Assembly: GCA_003056245.1 (NCBI GenBank)
Contig: MVDH01000002.1
Location: 248,001 to 312,000 of the forward strand
Direction of reading: 5' to 3'
From: Cellvibrio sp. 79
GTDB taxonomy: Bacteria > Pseudomonadota > Gammaproteobacteria > Pseudomonadales > Cellvibrionaceae
Length of the DNA stretch: 64,000 nucleotides
Numbering within the stretch: position 1 is the first letter of the stretch; each line of letters starts with the position of its first letter. The notes under the pieces are model-generated. The model ran no database searches and was not told the DNA's origin. It saw nothing but the letters and a program-made list of their open reading frames with translations. This document shows positions 1 to 8,507 of the stretch, in pieces. The position numbers and the translations under genes are program-made.

Positions 1-26
1 GCATCCTTGTTGCCTGAATTCATCAT
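1..26 (-). CDS. yraN: Start of a probable YraN (UPF0102) gene, cut by the window edge
   Basis: Only the first eight or nine codons are present. On the minus strand two adjacent ATG codons (26-24 and 23-21) follow an AAAGGA-like ribosome binding site and open a frame reading MMNSGNKDA to the edge. The position directly downstream of lpoA on the same strand is where yraN (a UPF0102 endonuclease-like protein) lies in Pseudomonas and Escherichia. The identity is inferred from gene order alone, because no diagnostic residues are visible. Confidence 0.4.
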
Positions 27-59
27 AATTCCTTTTAATGTTGCAGTTAATTGGATGGC

Positions 60-1949
60 TTATTGCGCATCGGTTTCGTTAATAACTACAGGTAAGGGCA
101 CAGCATCACCATTGCGAAACCTTACCCAGATTTGTTCGCGTTCAATACGGCCATCGCCGAGCATATGTAATGCGCCGGTCGCACCGAAAATTCGCATTTG
201 TGGCACTTGCTCCAATTGCGGCAAGCGCGCATATAAACGAAATGCATCGGCACCCAAAGCATGCAAGCGGCCATAAACAGCCGCAGACTTTGTGTACTGG
301 GCCACGGCTTGCTTTTCCGGGCTGGAGGTATCAAATAACCAGGGCATGGTGTTAAAACGAATACCATTTAAATCGCGATCCGCTGTAGGGTTCGGCTCGC
401 CGGAATAAACCTGGCTGGTAGAGTAAACCGGAATTTTTCCCGCGTAGTGAAAAGCAAATGTCGGTTTGATCTGACGCGCTTGCGCGGGATCGGCAATTAA
501 AAAAATCATATCCACATCACTGCGGCTGCGCGGTAACGATTCCAATTTTGTGCCAAGCAATTCTTGCAATTCGCGACTGCGTACCTGACTTTGCTCAATT
601 AGCATCGCATCTTTCACCAGGTTGGAATAATTGGCTCCGTTGGCAAATTGCGTACGATTTACCACTACGCCGCCCAGCTTTTCCCACTCATTCACAAATG
701 CACGCGCACTACGTTCGCTCCATTCTTGCGAAGGAATAATTACCATCGCCTGGCGATGCCCTTCCAAAAATGCCTGCCGCGCAACTTGCCGCGCTTCATC
801 TTCAACCGCCAAGCCAAATTGATAAAAACCTTTGAGTGGAGTGGCTGGTGGTGCATCGGGATAATTAAGTGATAGCACCGGCACTTGCAGTGATGGCATC
901 AAACTTAATTCAGTGACTTTTTCTTTATCGATAGGGCCGATAACCAGATCGGCGCCATCAGCAATCGCCTGTTGATACGCGGTAAGCGCATCGCCACTGC
1001 TATCGTACTGGCGCACTTCCGGCGTTTTACGCCCATTACTTAACGCTTGGTAATACGCCGCAAAAAAACCATCGCGCACCGCTTCGCCAGCCTCAGCGAG
1101 TTTGCCTTGCATCGGCAATAACAGGGCAATTTGTTGTGGTTGTTTGTCGATTAAACTTTGCAGCAAACGCAAATCGTTGGGCAAATTATCGTGAGCAGGA
1201 TGGTGCGGCCATTGGCTTAACCAGCTTTGCAACTGTTGGCGCTGTTGCTCCAGATCGGTTTGGTTATTTTTACCGATCGCTGCAAGTCCATACCAGCCGC
1301 GCGCCGCTTCACCTAATTCGTTTTGGGCGAGTTGTTGTAATTCCGTAAGCGGAAGGGCCATCAAGTCTTGCCACAGTGCTTCCTGATTTTCCAATTGCTG
1401 CTTTTTGTTATCGATCAGTGCTGCCAATTGCATGCGCTCATTAACACCGGATTGGGTTTCACCGAGTAACGCAAAAACGCGCGCACGTTTTTCACGTAGT
1501 GCAATTTCCGTTATTGGCTCCATCGCTTGCCATTGTTGTTCCAGACGCGGCTTGGTTAAAATGCCGTGCGCCAGAAAATTGGAACCTTCTTGCAGCGCAA
1601 GAGTGCTGAGCAAATCGGTGTATTTAATGTAATCCTGATCGGGTAATGCATCCGGGTTCAAGTCGGTCAGCAAATCGCGCGCGCGGCTAAATTTGTTATC
1701 CGCGATATACGCTTGAGCGGCCTGCAGTACCAAACTTTCACGCTCGGGCGATTGGCGCTGGCTCGCCATTTCCAGTAGCTGGGCGGGGTTTATCGATGTT
1801 TTGGTTTGGTTTTTTGCCGGTACCGGTTTGCGCTGTTCGGGTTGGGGCGGGGTGCTGCTACAACTGGCCAGGGTTAATACCAGTGCCGATACCAGCATAC
1901 CGGTCATAGTCGTGTTTAAAACTCTGCGCGCAAAAAGCCTGATCGGCAT
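60..1949 (-). CDS. lpoA: LpoA, outer-membrane lipoprotein activator of penicillin-binding protein
   Basis: This 629-residue protein has a signal peptide ending in the lipobox LASC, so Cys30 should be lipidated and the protein anchored in the outer membrane facing the periplasm. Residues of about 45-260 are helix-rich and TPR-like, and from about 270 a periplasmic-binding-protein fold begins (QIALLLPMQGKLAEAGEAVR). This two-part layout is that of LpoA, which in E. coli reaches through the sacculus to stimulate PBP1A transpeptidase activity. The gene is divergent from rsmI, as in Pseudomonas, with yraN apparently following. The length is normal for the family. The start at 1949 is supported by the signal sequence that follows directly (RLFARRV, then a hydrophobic stretch). 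Confidence 0.9.
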   Translation of the reverse strand: MPIRLFARRVLNTTMTGMLVSALVLTLASCSSTPPQPEQRKPVPAKNQTKTSINPAQLLEMASQRQSPERESLVLQAAQAYIADNKFSRARDLLTDLNPDALPDQDYIKYTDLLSTLALQEGSNFLAHGILTKPRLEQQWQAMEPITEIALREKRARVFALLGETQSGVNERMQLAALIDNKKQQLENQEALWQDLMALPLTELQQLAQNELGEAARGWYGLAAIGKNNQTDLEQQRQQLQSWLSQWPHHPAHDNLPNDLRLLQSLIDKQPQQIALLLPMQGKLAEAGEAVRDGFFAAYYQALSNGRKTPEVRQYDSSGDALTAYQQAIADGADLVIGPIDKEKVTELSLMPSLQVPVLSLNYPDAPPATPLKGFYQFGLAVEDEARQVARQAFLEGHRQAMVIIPSQEWSERSARAFVNEWEKLGGVVVNRTQFANGANYSNLVKDAMLIEQSQVRSRELQELLGTKLESLPRSRSDVDMIFLIADPAQARQIKPTFAFHYAGKIPVYSTSQVYSGEPNPTADRDLNGIRFNTMPWLFDTSSPEKQAVAQYTKSAAVYGRLHALGADAFRLYARLPQLEQVPQMRIFGATGALHMLGDGRIEREQIWVRFRNGDAVPLPVVINETDAQ

Positions 1950-2034
1950 GAAAACCTCGGTGAAAAACCAGCAATAATTGTAAATTCATTTGAGTCAGGG
2001 CCTTCTGCCCCAACTCCCTTTTCCGGAAAGCGGT

Positions 2035-2886
2035 ATGTCAACAACAGCCTCAAACCAGGGCATTTTGTATGTCGTGGCCACACCCATCGGCAATTTGGGC
2101 GATATGGTACCGCGAGCGGTGGAAACTCTACAAACAGTAGCCTTGATCGCTGCTGAAGATACGCGACACAGTTCCCGCCTCTTATCTCATTTTGATATCA
2201 AAACTCCTTGTATTGCCTACCACGATCACAGCGATGAATCACGTGTAGATCAATTAATCGCCAAAATGCACGCAGGCGACTCCATTGCGTTGATTTCTGA
2301 TGCGGGCACTCCATTGGTTTCAGATCCCGGTTATCGGTTGGTTCGCAGTGCTCGCCAGGCCGGAATCCAGGTAGTTCCGATCCCCGGTGCTTGTGCAATG
2401 ATTGCCGCCCTCAGCGCTGCCGGTTTACCGTCAGACCGTTTTGTCTTTGAAGGTTTCCTGCCCGCAAAACAAGTTGCCCGTTGCACGCAACTGCAATCGC
2501 TCGCCGCTGATTCGCGCACATTAATTTTCTATGAAGCGCCACATCGCATCCTCGAAACCTTGCAAGATATGGCACAGGTTTTTGGTCCTGAGCGCGAAGT
2601 TGTTATCGCTCGCGAAATTACTAAAACCTTTGAAACAATTAAGGGCGATAAAGTTTCCGCTTTAGCCGAGTGGGTCGCTGCTGATTCAAACCAGCAACGC
2701 GGTGAAATCGTCTTACTTGTTCACGGCGCACCGAAACAAGAAAATGAAGCAATCACGCCTGAACAAATTCATATCATGAACGTTTTATTGGAAGAGTTGC
2801 CGGTAAAACAAGCGGCGAGTATTGGGGCGAAGTTGACGGGTTTGAAAAAGAATTTTTTGTATGATTGGGCGTTGCAACAAAATTAA
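2035..2886 (+). CDS. rsmI: 16S rRNA (cytidine1402-2'-O)-methyltransferase RsmI
   Basis: RsmI uses S-adenosylmethionine to methylate the ribose of C1402 in the decoding centre of 16S rRNA. The 283-residue protein shows the tetrapyrrole-methylase fold signatures: ATPIGNLGD near the N-terminus, EDTRHS, SDAGTPLVSDPG, the PGACAM motif and YEAPHRI. The ATG at 2035 is preferred because GGAAAG lies seven bases upstream and the product then matches the usual RsmI length. A longer frame from a TTG at 1990 adds fifteen residues with no family resemblance. The gene is divergent from lpoA. In Pseudomonas rnpB and mraZ follow at once, but here about 19 kb of other genes intervene. Confidence 0.94.
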   Translation: MSTTASNQGILYVVATPIGNLGDMVPRAVETLQTVALIAAEDTRHSSRLLSHFDIKTPCIAYHDHSDESRVDQLIAKMHAGDSIALISDAGTPLVSDPGYRLVRSARQAGIQVVPIPGACAMIAALSAAGLPSDRFVFEGFLPAKQVARCTQLQSLAADSRTLIFYEAPHRILETLQDMAQVFGPEREVVIAREITKTFETIKGDKVSALAEWVAADSNQQRGEIVLLVHGAPKQENEAITPEQIHIMNVLLEELPVKQAASIGAKLTGLKKNFLYDWALQQN

Positions 2887-2937
2887 ATATTTAAAATTCT
2901 ATTGGTTTTTATGAGTAGATATGGAAATTAAAATTTC

Positions 2938-3273
2938 ATGAACATCAATTACTATGTTTTTATCAACTTTCTCTTTGATCGCGACCAACATAAAGGTGAA
3001 TGGCGATATAACGAGTATCCTCAAGAGCCTGAATTAACAGGAGAAGAGGTTACTTTTTTTGTAAAGCATATGCTTGATAATTATGATTCTGATTTGTCAC
3101 AGTATTCTGACTGGCAGTTAGCGCTAGGTTTTGGATTGCATGGTTTGGGGCATATGGAGTTATACACCAATGATGTTCCAAAGATTATTAGAAAGTTTCT
3201 TAAAAGCAACCCTAATATTAATGTTCAGCTTAAAAAATACGCTAAAAACGCAGAATACGGTTGTGTTTTATAG
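2938..3273 (+). CDS. Hypothetical protein, 111 residues
   Basis: I do not recognise this protein. It is probably cytoplasmic: there is no signal peptide or long hydrophobic segment, and it is rich in Tyr, Asn, Asp and Lys. The sequence looks like a folded protein rather than a chance frame, with aromatic residues spread throughout and a central segment LALGFGLHGLGHMELY. The gene is more AT-rich than rsmI upstream. The ATG at 2938 has only a weak GGAAAT about eleven bases ahead. It stands alone on the plus strand at the beginning of the accessory region, which may indicate a horizontally acquired gene. Confidence 0.55.
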   Translation: MNINYYVFINFLFDRDQHKGEWRYNEYPQEPELTGEEVTFFVKHMLDNYDSDLSQYSDWQLALGFGLHGLGHMELYTNDVPKIIRKFLKSNPNINVQLKKYAKNAEYGCVL

Positions 3274-3353
3274 CCAGCAATAATTATGTGTTTATCTTGA
3301 TTTTTACTTTTCACAGAGTAATTTTTTTTGGATTTTAAGAGAAGCTCGCAGCC

Positions 3354-3491
3354 TTATGCCGATAGTGTGTGGAATGTTTTTTCGATGGGGTGCAGATTGT
3401 GGCGGAGTATCGAAAAATACGCAGCGGCCCAGATGCCAATCACGCTCAAGAGCAACAAAAACAGGATGATGATTCTTTGCAGTAGTGCCAT
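3354..3491 (-). CDS. Possible small single-pass membrane protein, 45 residues
   Basis: A short minus-strand frame begins MALLQRIII and continues with an almost pure Leu/Ile/Val/Phe stretch, then WAAAYFSILRHNLHPIEKTF and a stop. This gives one predicted transmembrane helix at about residues 6-28 with a basic, His-containing tail. An AAGGA stretch lies directly against the ATG, which is too close for an ideal ribosome binding site. The hydrophobic pattern is unlikely by chance, but without homologues it remains a candidate. Confidence 0.35.
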   Translation of the reverse strand: MALLQRIIILFLLLLSVIGIWAAAYFSILRHNLHPIEKTFHTLSA

Positions 3492-3544
3492 TCCTTATCA
3501 CCAGATGTAATTATATTATTGTGTGCGCTGGATAACGGAGTGCG

Positions 3545-3574
3545 CAGGTGAGGGCTTATAGAACTTCTCACCTG
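3545..3574. other. Imperfectly placed hairpin in the gap before the VOC gene
   Basis: An 8-bp inverted repeat (CAGGTGAG at 3545-3552, CTCACCTG at 3567-3574) encloses a 14-base loop. No T-run follows on either strand, so it is not a convincing terminator. It is the only structure I see in 3492-3626. Confidence 0.3.
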
Positions 3575-3626
3575 ATTCAATATCATTATTATGTAGTTTT
3601 TAAAAAATATGCCGAAAGGAGGATCT

Positions 3627-4013
3627 ATGAGTAAATCTTATAAGCCGGAACATTACAATTCTGTGTCACCTTATTTAGTTGTTGCTGGCGCTGACAACAC
3701 AATTAACTTTCTTAAGAAAGTTTTCGGTGCAGTTGAGTTGCGGCGGCATTCAGATGCGGATGGACGAGTTATGCACGCAGAGGTACGCATTGATGACACC
3801 GTCGTAATGATTGCTGATGGTGGCGAGGGCTGGCCATCTATTCCTGCACATGTCCATGTGTATGTTAATGATGTAGATGCGATTTATAAACTTGCTTTGG
3901 ACTCTGGAGCTACTTCAATACAAGAACCGGTAAAAAAGGAAGATGAAGATAAACGTGGCGGGGTAAAAGACAGTGGCGGCACCAGTTGGTGGATAGGTAC
4001 TAAAGTTGAGTGA
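3627..4013 (+). CDS. VOC-superfamily (glyoxalase/PhnB-like) protein
   Basis: This 128-residue protein has the pattern of the vicinal-oxygen-chelate superfamily, PhnB-like branch. It opens VSPYLVVAGADNTINFLKKV, followed by FGAVELRR, a HAEVRIDDTVVMIAD strand and HVHVYVNDVDAIYKLAL. Members bind metals or small molecules, and the substrate cannot be told from the sequence. The frame is open from an ATG at 3609, but AAAGGAGG lies between the two ATGs, so the start at 3627 with ideal spacing is chosen. A GFA-type gene follows after about 50 bases on the same strand, and the two may be co-transcribed. Confidence 0.8.
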   Translation: MSKSYKPEHYNSVSPYLVVAGADNTINFLKKVFGAVELRRHSDADGRVMHAEVRIDDTVVMIADGGEGWPSIPAHVHVYVNDVDAIYKLALDSGATSIQEPVKKEDEDKRGGVKDSGGTSWWIGTKVE

Positions 4014-4064
4014 GTAAAAATAATATCAGCCGCCAGTAATTTATCGACAGAACAGGAGAAATAT

Positions 4065-4487
4065 ATGGACACAAAAACAGAACTCGCTGGCGGCTGCTTA
4101 TGTGGTTCAGTTCGCCTTACGGCAAAACCCAAAAATAATAATGTCGATGCCTGTCATTGTGTGATGTGCCGGAAGTGGGGCGGTGGCCCTTTTTTTTCGG
4201 CAAGTTGCGGCGATGCAGTTAAATTTGAAGGAAATGAAAATATAACTATCTTCAGCTCCTCAGAGTGGGCGGAGCGTGGTTTTTGCCAAAAGTGCGGTAC
4301 GCATTTATTTTATCGTTTAAAACACGAAGAGCATTATGCGATTCCTGTGGGATTATTTGATTGTGATAACGAATGGAAATTGACGGATCAAATATTTATC
4401 GATCAAAAGCCAACGTTCTATTCCCTGGCAGAGAACACCACGAATCTAACGGGAGAAGAAGTTTTTTCCCAGTATTCAAAAAAATAA
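4065..4487 (+). CDS. GFA-family (CENP-V/GFA domain) zinc protein
   Basis: This 140-residue protein carries the cysteine pattern of the GFA/CENP-V domain: GGCLCGSVR near residue 10, CHCVMCRKW near residue 30 and GFCQKCGTHLFYR near residue 80. These cysteines bind two zinc ions in family members. The family is named after glutathione-dependent formaldehyde-activating enzyme, but most members have no proven activity and none is claimed here. AACAGGAGAAATAT before the ATG gives a good ribosome binding site. It probably shares a transcript with the upstream VOC gene. Confidence 0.85.
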   Translation: MDTKTELAGGCLCGSVRLTAKPKNNNVDACHCVMCRKWGGGPFFSASCGDAVKFEGNENITIFSSSEWAERGFCQKCGTHLFYRLKHEEHYAIPVGLFDCDNEWKLTDQIFIDQKPTFYSLAENTTNLTGEEVFSQYSKK

Positions 4488-5009
4488 CAAGCGTCCACCC
4501 ACTTGAATTTTTACGGGGGGAACTTACTGGTTTGTGTTTACGATCAGAAAAATTTTATCGAAACAGTGATCGTCTCTGTATCGCGGGGGTAAATGTCAGC
4601 GTCCAGTTATACAGAGCCGACCAATCAAATGCAGCCTCAAACCGCCACCATTGCCCCCGTTTTTTCGGGCGTTAATGAAGGGTGAACACTATCCTCGGCG
4701 TGGACATTCTAAAGCCACCAGCGCCTATACCTTTTCAATCACTATTCTTTTAACACCTTCAATGCAGTACCGATAATTTTGCTGGTTCTGTTGATGTTGG
4801 CTTGTTTTGTGCTCTTGTTCCAAGGAAGCATAAACGTTGGAAATTATTAGGGCTGGTTAAAACATTAGTTTATTAAACTGGCTGTTGCTTATATCTAGTG
4901 ATGATAAAACTCTCTGAAATATCGGATGTTTCCCGGGTAACGGCATGAAAAATTTTCAATGAAAAGGTAAATTCGAAAACTCCGGAAGCTAATTACTGGA
5001 ATATTTATC
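4488..5009. other. Gene-poor 522-bp stretch, possible decayed coding sequence
   Basis: No convincing gene is present. On the plus strand a frame from about 4711 to 4858 encodes a strongly hydrophobic segment (PIILLVLLMLACFVLLF) but has no good start codon or ribosome binding site. A separate 30-codon ATG frame starts at about 4593 and stops just before it in another phase. This could be the remnant of a small membrane protein gene broken by indels. Chance cannot be excluded. Confidence 0.3.
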
Positions 5010-5438
5010 ATGATAAGAATGATTTCCGAATCGCAAGTTTCCATGAAAAAAATTGAATTGTCGGAAATTATTCCGCCGAAAGCACTATTTCAAAAAGACA
5101 ATAAATGGACGGTTATTGAAAAAGTACGCTATTGCATTGAATTAAAAAGCCAATGGGTGATTGTCGAAATTCCCAAGGGTTTTGCTGTAGATATTGATGC
5201 GGTTACTTATTATTTCCCAGTGTTAGGGCGATTATTAAATCGACAAACCTGTGCAGCGGCTATCTTTCATCATGTTTTATATAAGGAGGGATATGATCGG
5301 CATATCGCTGATAATGCCTTTCTTCGTGCGCTGAAACTGGAAGGTGTAAAAATGTATTATCGCTACCCGCTCTATTGGTCTGCCCGGTTATTTGGCGGTT
5401 TTAAATACCTCGCGGTTTTGAAGCATAATATAGCCTAA
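5010..5438 (+). CDS. DUF1353 family protein
   Basis: The 142-residue product resembles the DUF1353 family, small proteins found in phages and bacterial chromosomes with no assigned activity. The visible pattern is a VEIPKGFAVDIDAV segment, an AAAIFHHVLYKEGYDRHIADNAFLRAL segment (the usual helix with conserved His and Asp) and a YPLYWSARLFGG ending. Three in-frame ATGs (5010, 5019, 5043) are possible starts and none has a strong ribosome binding site. The stop codon overlaps that of the convergent topoisomerase gene by four bases (5435-5438), an unusually tight tail-to-tail junction with no room for a terminator. Confidence 0.65.
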   Translation: MIRMISESQVSMKKIELSEIIPPKALFQKDNKWTVIEKVRYCIELKSQWVIVEIPKGFAVDIDAVTYYFPVLGRLLNRQTCAAAIFHHVLYKEGYDRHIADNAFLRALKLEGVKMYYRYPLYWSARLFGGFKYLAVLKHNIA

Positions 5439-6571
5439 TGTTTGTTTTGTTTTTTCAGGGTTTCCTTTTTCGGTTTCATAAATTCCTTCTCCAGGATGTG
5501 CATCAGTAATTTTTCATCAGCTGCAAGCGATAGCTTTTTGATCGCACTTCTAATGCTTGCGTTAGAACCCTGAAAATAACCTTGCAGTTTATTGGATTCG
5601 TATAATTCAAGAATAATGGGGTGCACATAGTACTTTTTACAGACTGCACGGGTATTTCCCAAATGTCCGGCTACGCTATCCAGCATCGCAATAATGTTTT
5701 GCTTTATGGCTGCTTTTGTTTCAGCTATTTCCAATTCTCTCAATGCACTAATCGCTTTGACTGTTCCAATCCAGGTGCGAAAATCTTTAGTAGTAAAGTC
5801 TTGTTCGGTAATTGATTTTAAATAATCATTTACCATCCCCGAATCGATGGCATGGTGATTTCCATCATGATCATAGTATTGAAATAGTTCTTTACCGGGA
5901 ATGTCGCGGCATTGCTTGATAATGTTGGCTAGCTTTTTACTTTTCAAGCTAATGTTGTGCGCAACTCCTTTCTTGCCCTTAAAAATAAACTGAATCTTTT
6001 CGCCGCTGACTGTAACGTGGTTATCTTTCAATGTGGTGAGTCCGAAAGAGCCATAGAGTTTTTCATAAGCGCTATTGCCAACACGAATACTGGTCTGTTC
6101 CATTAAATAGATTACTGTGGCCAGTACTTTTTCAACCGGCAGCCCGGATTTTGCGAGGTCTTTTTCAAGATGCTTACGAATGGTGGGAATGGTTTTGCCA
6201 AATTCGTATAAACGGAAAAATTTGGTTTGATTGCGGAAGTCATTCCAGCGATTATGATAGCGGTATTGTTTACGCTTGAGTGCATCAAATCCGGTAGCTT
6301 GTAGATGGCCGTTTTCCTTACTGCAAATCCATACCTCAGTCCATGCCGGGGGAATAACCAGACTTTTTATTCGCTCCAGGATTTTTTTATCGCACAGCTT
6401 CTTTTTTCCTATGTAATAACAAAAATTTTTCCCTTGTTTTACGCGGCTAATTCCCGCTTGTTTGTCGTGGACATAAGTTAAATGAACGGCACGCGCACTT
6501 TTTTCAGGATCATGAAGTAATGCGCTGATTTTTTTAGGCGATAGTGTGACTTTTTCAGAAGAGGCTGGCAT
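5435..6571 (-). CDS. Type IB (poxvirus-like) DNA topoisomerase
   Basis: This 378-residue enzyme relaxes supercoils by nicking one DNA strand through a 3'-phosphotyrosine link. The bacterial topoisomerase IB layout is visible: an N-terminal DNA-clamp domain with VIPPAWTEVWIC near residue 73 and a HNRWNDFRN motif, then the catalytic domain with SIRVGN (Arg163), FKGKKG (about 198-202), KDFRTWIGT (Arg265) and KKYYVHP, where Tyr315 is the likely nucleophile. All expected catalytic groups seem present. Its start overlaps the end of the upstream DUF2892 gene by 17 bases with no clear ribosome binding site, which suggests translational coupling. Such enzymes are accessory in bacteria and patchily distributed. 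Confidence 0.9.
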   Translation of the reverse strand: MPASSEKVTLSPKKISALLHDPEKSARAVHLTYVHDKQAGISRVKQGKNFCYYIGKKKLCDKKILERIKSLVIPPAWTEVWICSKENGHLQATGFDALKRKQYRYHNRWNDFRNQTKFFRLYEFGKTIPTIRKHLEKDLAKSGLPVEKVLATVIYLMEQTSIRVGNSAYEKLYGSFGLTTLKDNHVTVSGEKIQFIFKGKKGVAHNISLKSKKLANIIKQCRDIPGKELFQYYDHDGNHHAIDSGMVNDYLKSITEQDFTTKDFRTWIGTVKAISALRELEIAETKAAIKQNIIAMLDSVAGHLGNTRAVCKKYYVHPIILELYESNKLQGYFQGSNASIRSAIKKLSLAADEKLLMHILEKEFMKPKKETLKKQNKH

Positions 6572-6962
6572 CGGGGCGGTGGGTTATTTTTTCCAGCGCT
6601 TTACGCTCAATTTCTATTTCCGTTGATGTGCGAAAACCGATACGCCGCATAACTGGCAACGGCGGGCACCAGCCTTGTAATGCGTGTTGTAGCAAAAATG
6701 CGCCGACGAGAAGCGGAACTACAAAAAACAAAATACTCATCGTGAAGCCGAGAATCGATGAAATTATAATTAATGTGGCCGCGTTGGTTTCCAGAATACG
6801 TTCAATGTCCCATTCCCTATCCAGTTTTTTTAAGCGCGCGGGAATTTCAGCCGGGTGGGAGCGATAGTAAGCAATTGACCGTTGCGTGGCCTCCGCAATC
6901 TGGATATTTACTTTGTCCGATGTATGCAAGGCAACGCGATGGGTTGTGTCGGGAAGCGCCAT
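6555..6962 (-). CDS. DUF2892-like inner-membrane protein
   Basis: The 135-residue protein has a soluble N-terminal part, then an ILETNAATLIIISSILGF segment and a second hydrophobic stretch (ILFFVVPLLVGAFLL). It continues with the QGWCPPLPVMRRIGFRT motif that closes the DUF2892 (YgaP C-terminal-like) domain. It should sit in the inner membrane with two helices at about residues 60-95. Function in this family is unknown, although some members are fused to rhodanese domains, which is not the case here. It overlaps the topoisomerase IB gene downstream by 17 bases, so both are probably made from one message. Confidence 0.65.
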   Translation of the reverse strand: MALPDTTHRVALHTSDKVNIQIAEATQRSIAYYRSHPAEIPARLKKLDREWDIERILETNAATLIIISSILGFTMSILFFVVPLLVGAFLLQHALQGWCPPLPVMRRIGFRTSTEIEIERKALEKITHRPDASLF

Positions 6963-7052
6963 TAGAGTGTCCTTTTTTATTTCATCTAAATGGGTAGACG
7001 CTTCTTTAACAATATAGTTCTCGCTTGTGAAAATCGTTGCGCTGCTTTCCGG

Positions 7053-8507
7053 TTATTTTCCAGCGAACATATCCTGGCATTCTCTATTCAACGCTGCTTC
7101 TTCTATTCCCGAAAAACCAAAACCATTCCATTGATAAACTGCAGTTCTCGTTTCATTCGTAGTTGGATTCAAGGTGATAAATGAATCCTTGCGATGCAAT
7201 GCGCAGAGGTAATTAATGCTGTTTTCCGGTTTCGGTATGAGGACTGCATCAATAAGTGGCCATGCCAGCGCAGAGCCGCGCCATTTGGCAACCAGGCCGT
7301 GACCAGTCACTTTATAAACATAAGGGCGTGGGCCCATTTCTTTGTCGATGCTGGAGTGGTGGGTTTCCAGTGTAACTAAAAAATTTTCTTCTTTTTGTTG
7401 ATGGGGAAATGTGGCCCGCTCAGCGGAAAGTAAATGCCGTGCGGCCAGTATCCACCCTTTCTTGCCCGGTTGTGTCGCTTCCAGCACAAGATCACCACCA
7501 ACAAATTGTTTATGTGCGAGCTTCGGGCGAATGTGATAGTTATCAATAACGAGTGGTGTGGATTTTTGCACCCTGCAATGTTCCAAGTTTTTAGTTGATA
7601 TTATATTTTGCGTCGCAAGCATAGGAAAAGCAGAGTTGGCTGGTGTCGTCGTTTGTACACCGGTACATGAAAGTTCATTATTGGTTGCTTTGCAATCGGC
7701 AATCAAACCTTGTTTGGTTTGTGGATATTTCTGGTCAAACACATGGTTGCCCAGTGAAAAAAATACCGGTTTTCCTTTTAAGCACTCAACAGGCTGAACG
7801 ACATGGGGATGATGGCCGATAATTACATCGACCCCTTGATCAATTAACCATTCTGCCATCGCTTTTTGATTGGGTTGCGGCCAATCAGCCAATTCTGCAC
7901 CCCAATGTATATTTACAATGAGCCAATCAGACAGCGATTTTGCCAGGCGAATTTTCTGGCGCAGCTCGTTGGATGGAACATCAACGTTGAAACCGGTTTT
8001 GTCTGCAACATTGCTGAGTGCAATAAAGGAAAAAATATAGTTATGGTTGCGGTAAAAGCCCGGTGAGTGTTCGTAATCAATAACAGACATGCCTGCCGCA
8101 GTAATTGCGGTTCGCGTTCGCTCGCGGGCATTTTCACCGGTATCAGCGCTGTGATTGTTTTCGATACCCAATGCAGTGAAGCCCGCATTTTTTAAATAAT
8201 CCAGTGATTGGGATGGAACTGCAAAACAAAGATGATCTGTTGCGGAGCAATTATTGTGGTTGCTCACGCCCGCCTCAAAATTACCCATCACCCAATCCGC
8301 ACCATAAAAAAATGTTTTCATCCCGTGCCAGGGTGACTGATTATTTTTACGTTGTATTTCGCGCTGGACCTCGCGCGCCAACATAATATCCCCGGTCATC
8401 ACCAGGCGTGTGGTTGGTTCGTCGGCGAAGGAAAGGTGCGGCAATAATAACGCTGCACTGCAACAAATCACTCGCCAAAAAAATATTGAAGACCCGGTTG
8501 TTGTCAT
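7053..8507 (-). CDS. CapA-family metallophosphatase, exported
   Basis: The 484-residue protein starts with a signal peptide (hydrophobic run, then HLSFADEP, cleavage after about residue 28). It carries the CapA (PGA_cap) calcineurin-like phosphatase motifs in order: VMTGDIMLAREV, NFEAGVS, GIENNHSADTG, VNIHWGAE, IIGHHPHVVQP and FSLGNHVFDQ. In Bacillus CapA takes part in poly-gamma-glutamate capsule synthesis. Many Gram-negative homologues have no known substrate, so a capsule role here is only a guess. Its ATG overlaps the stop of the DUF3160 gene (ATGA at 8504-8507), so translation of the two is coupled. The C-terminal 170 residues beyond the phosphatase core are unassigned. Confidence 0.85.
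   Translation of the reverse strand: MTTTGSSIFFWRVICCSAALLLPHLSFADEPTTRLVMTGDIMLAREVQREIQRKNNQSPWHGMKTFFYGADWVMGNFEAGVSNHNNCSATDHLCFAVPSQSLDYLKNAGFTALGIENNHSADTGENARERTRTAITAAGMSVIDYEHSPGFYRNHNYIFSFIALSNVADKTGFNVDVPSNELRQKIRLAKSLSDWLIVNIHWGAELADWPQPNQKAMAEWLIDQGVDVIIGHHPHVVQPVECLKGKPVFFSLGNHVFDQKYPQTKQGLIADCKATNNELSCTGVQTTTPANSAFPMLATQNIISTKNLEHCRVQKSTPLVIDNYHIRPKLAHKQFVGGDLVLEATQPGKKGWILAARHLLSAERATFPHQQKEENFLVTLETHHSSIDKEMGPRPYVYKVTGHGLVAKWRGSALAWPLIDAVLIPKPENSINYLCALHRKDSFITLNPTTNETRTAVYQWNGFGFSGIEEAALNRECQDMFAGK

Noticed and set aside
1990-2034. Extended rsmI start at a TTG
   Set aside because: The ATG at 2035 has a ribosome binding site and gives the normal family N-terminus.
4373-4675. 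A 100-codon frame overlapping the GFA gene
   Set aside because: It starts inside the GFA gene in another phase and reads like out-of-frame sequence.
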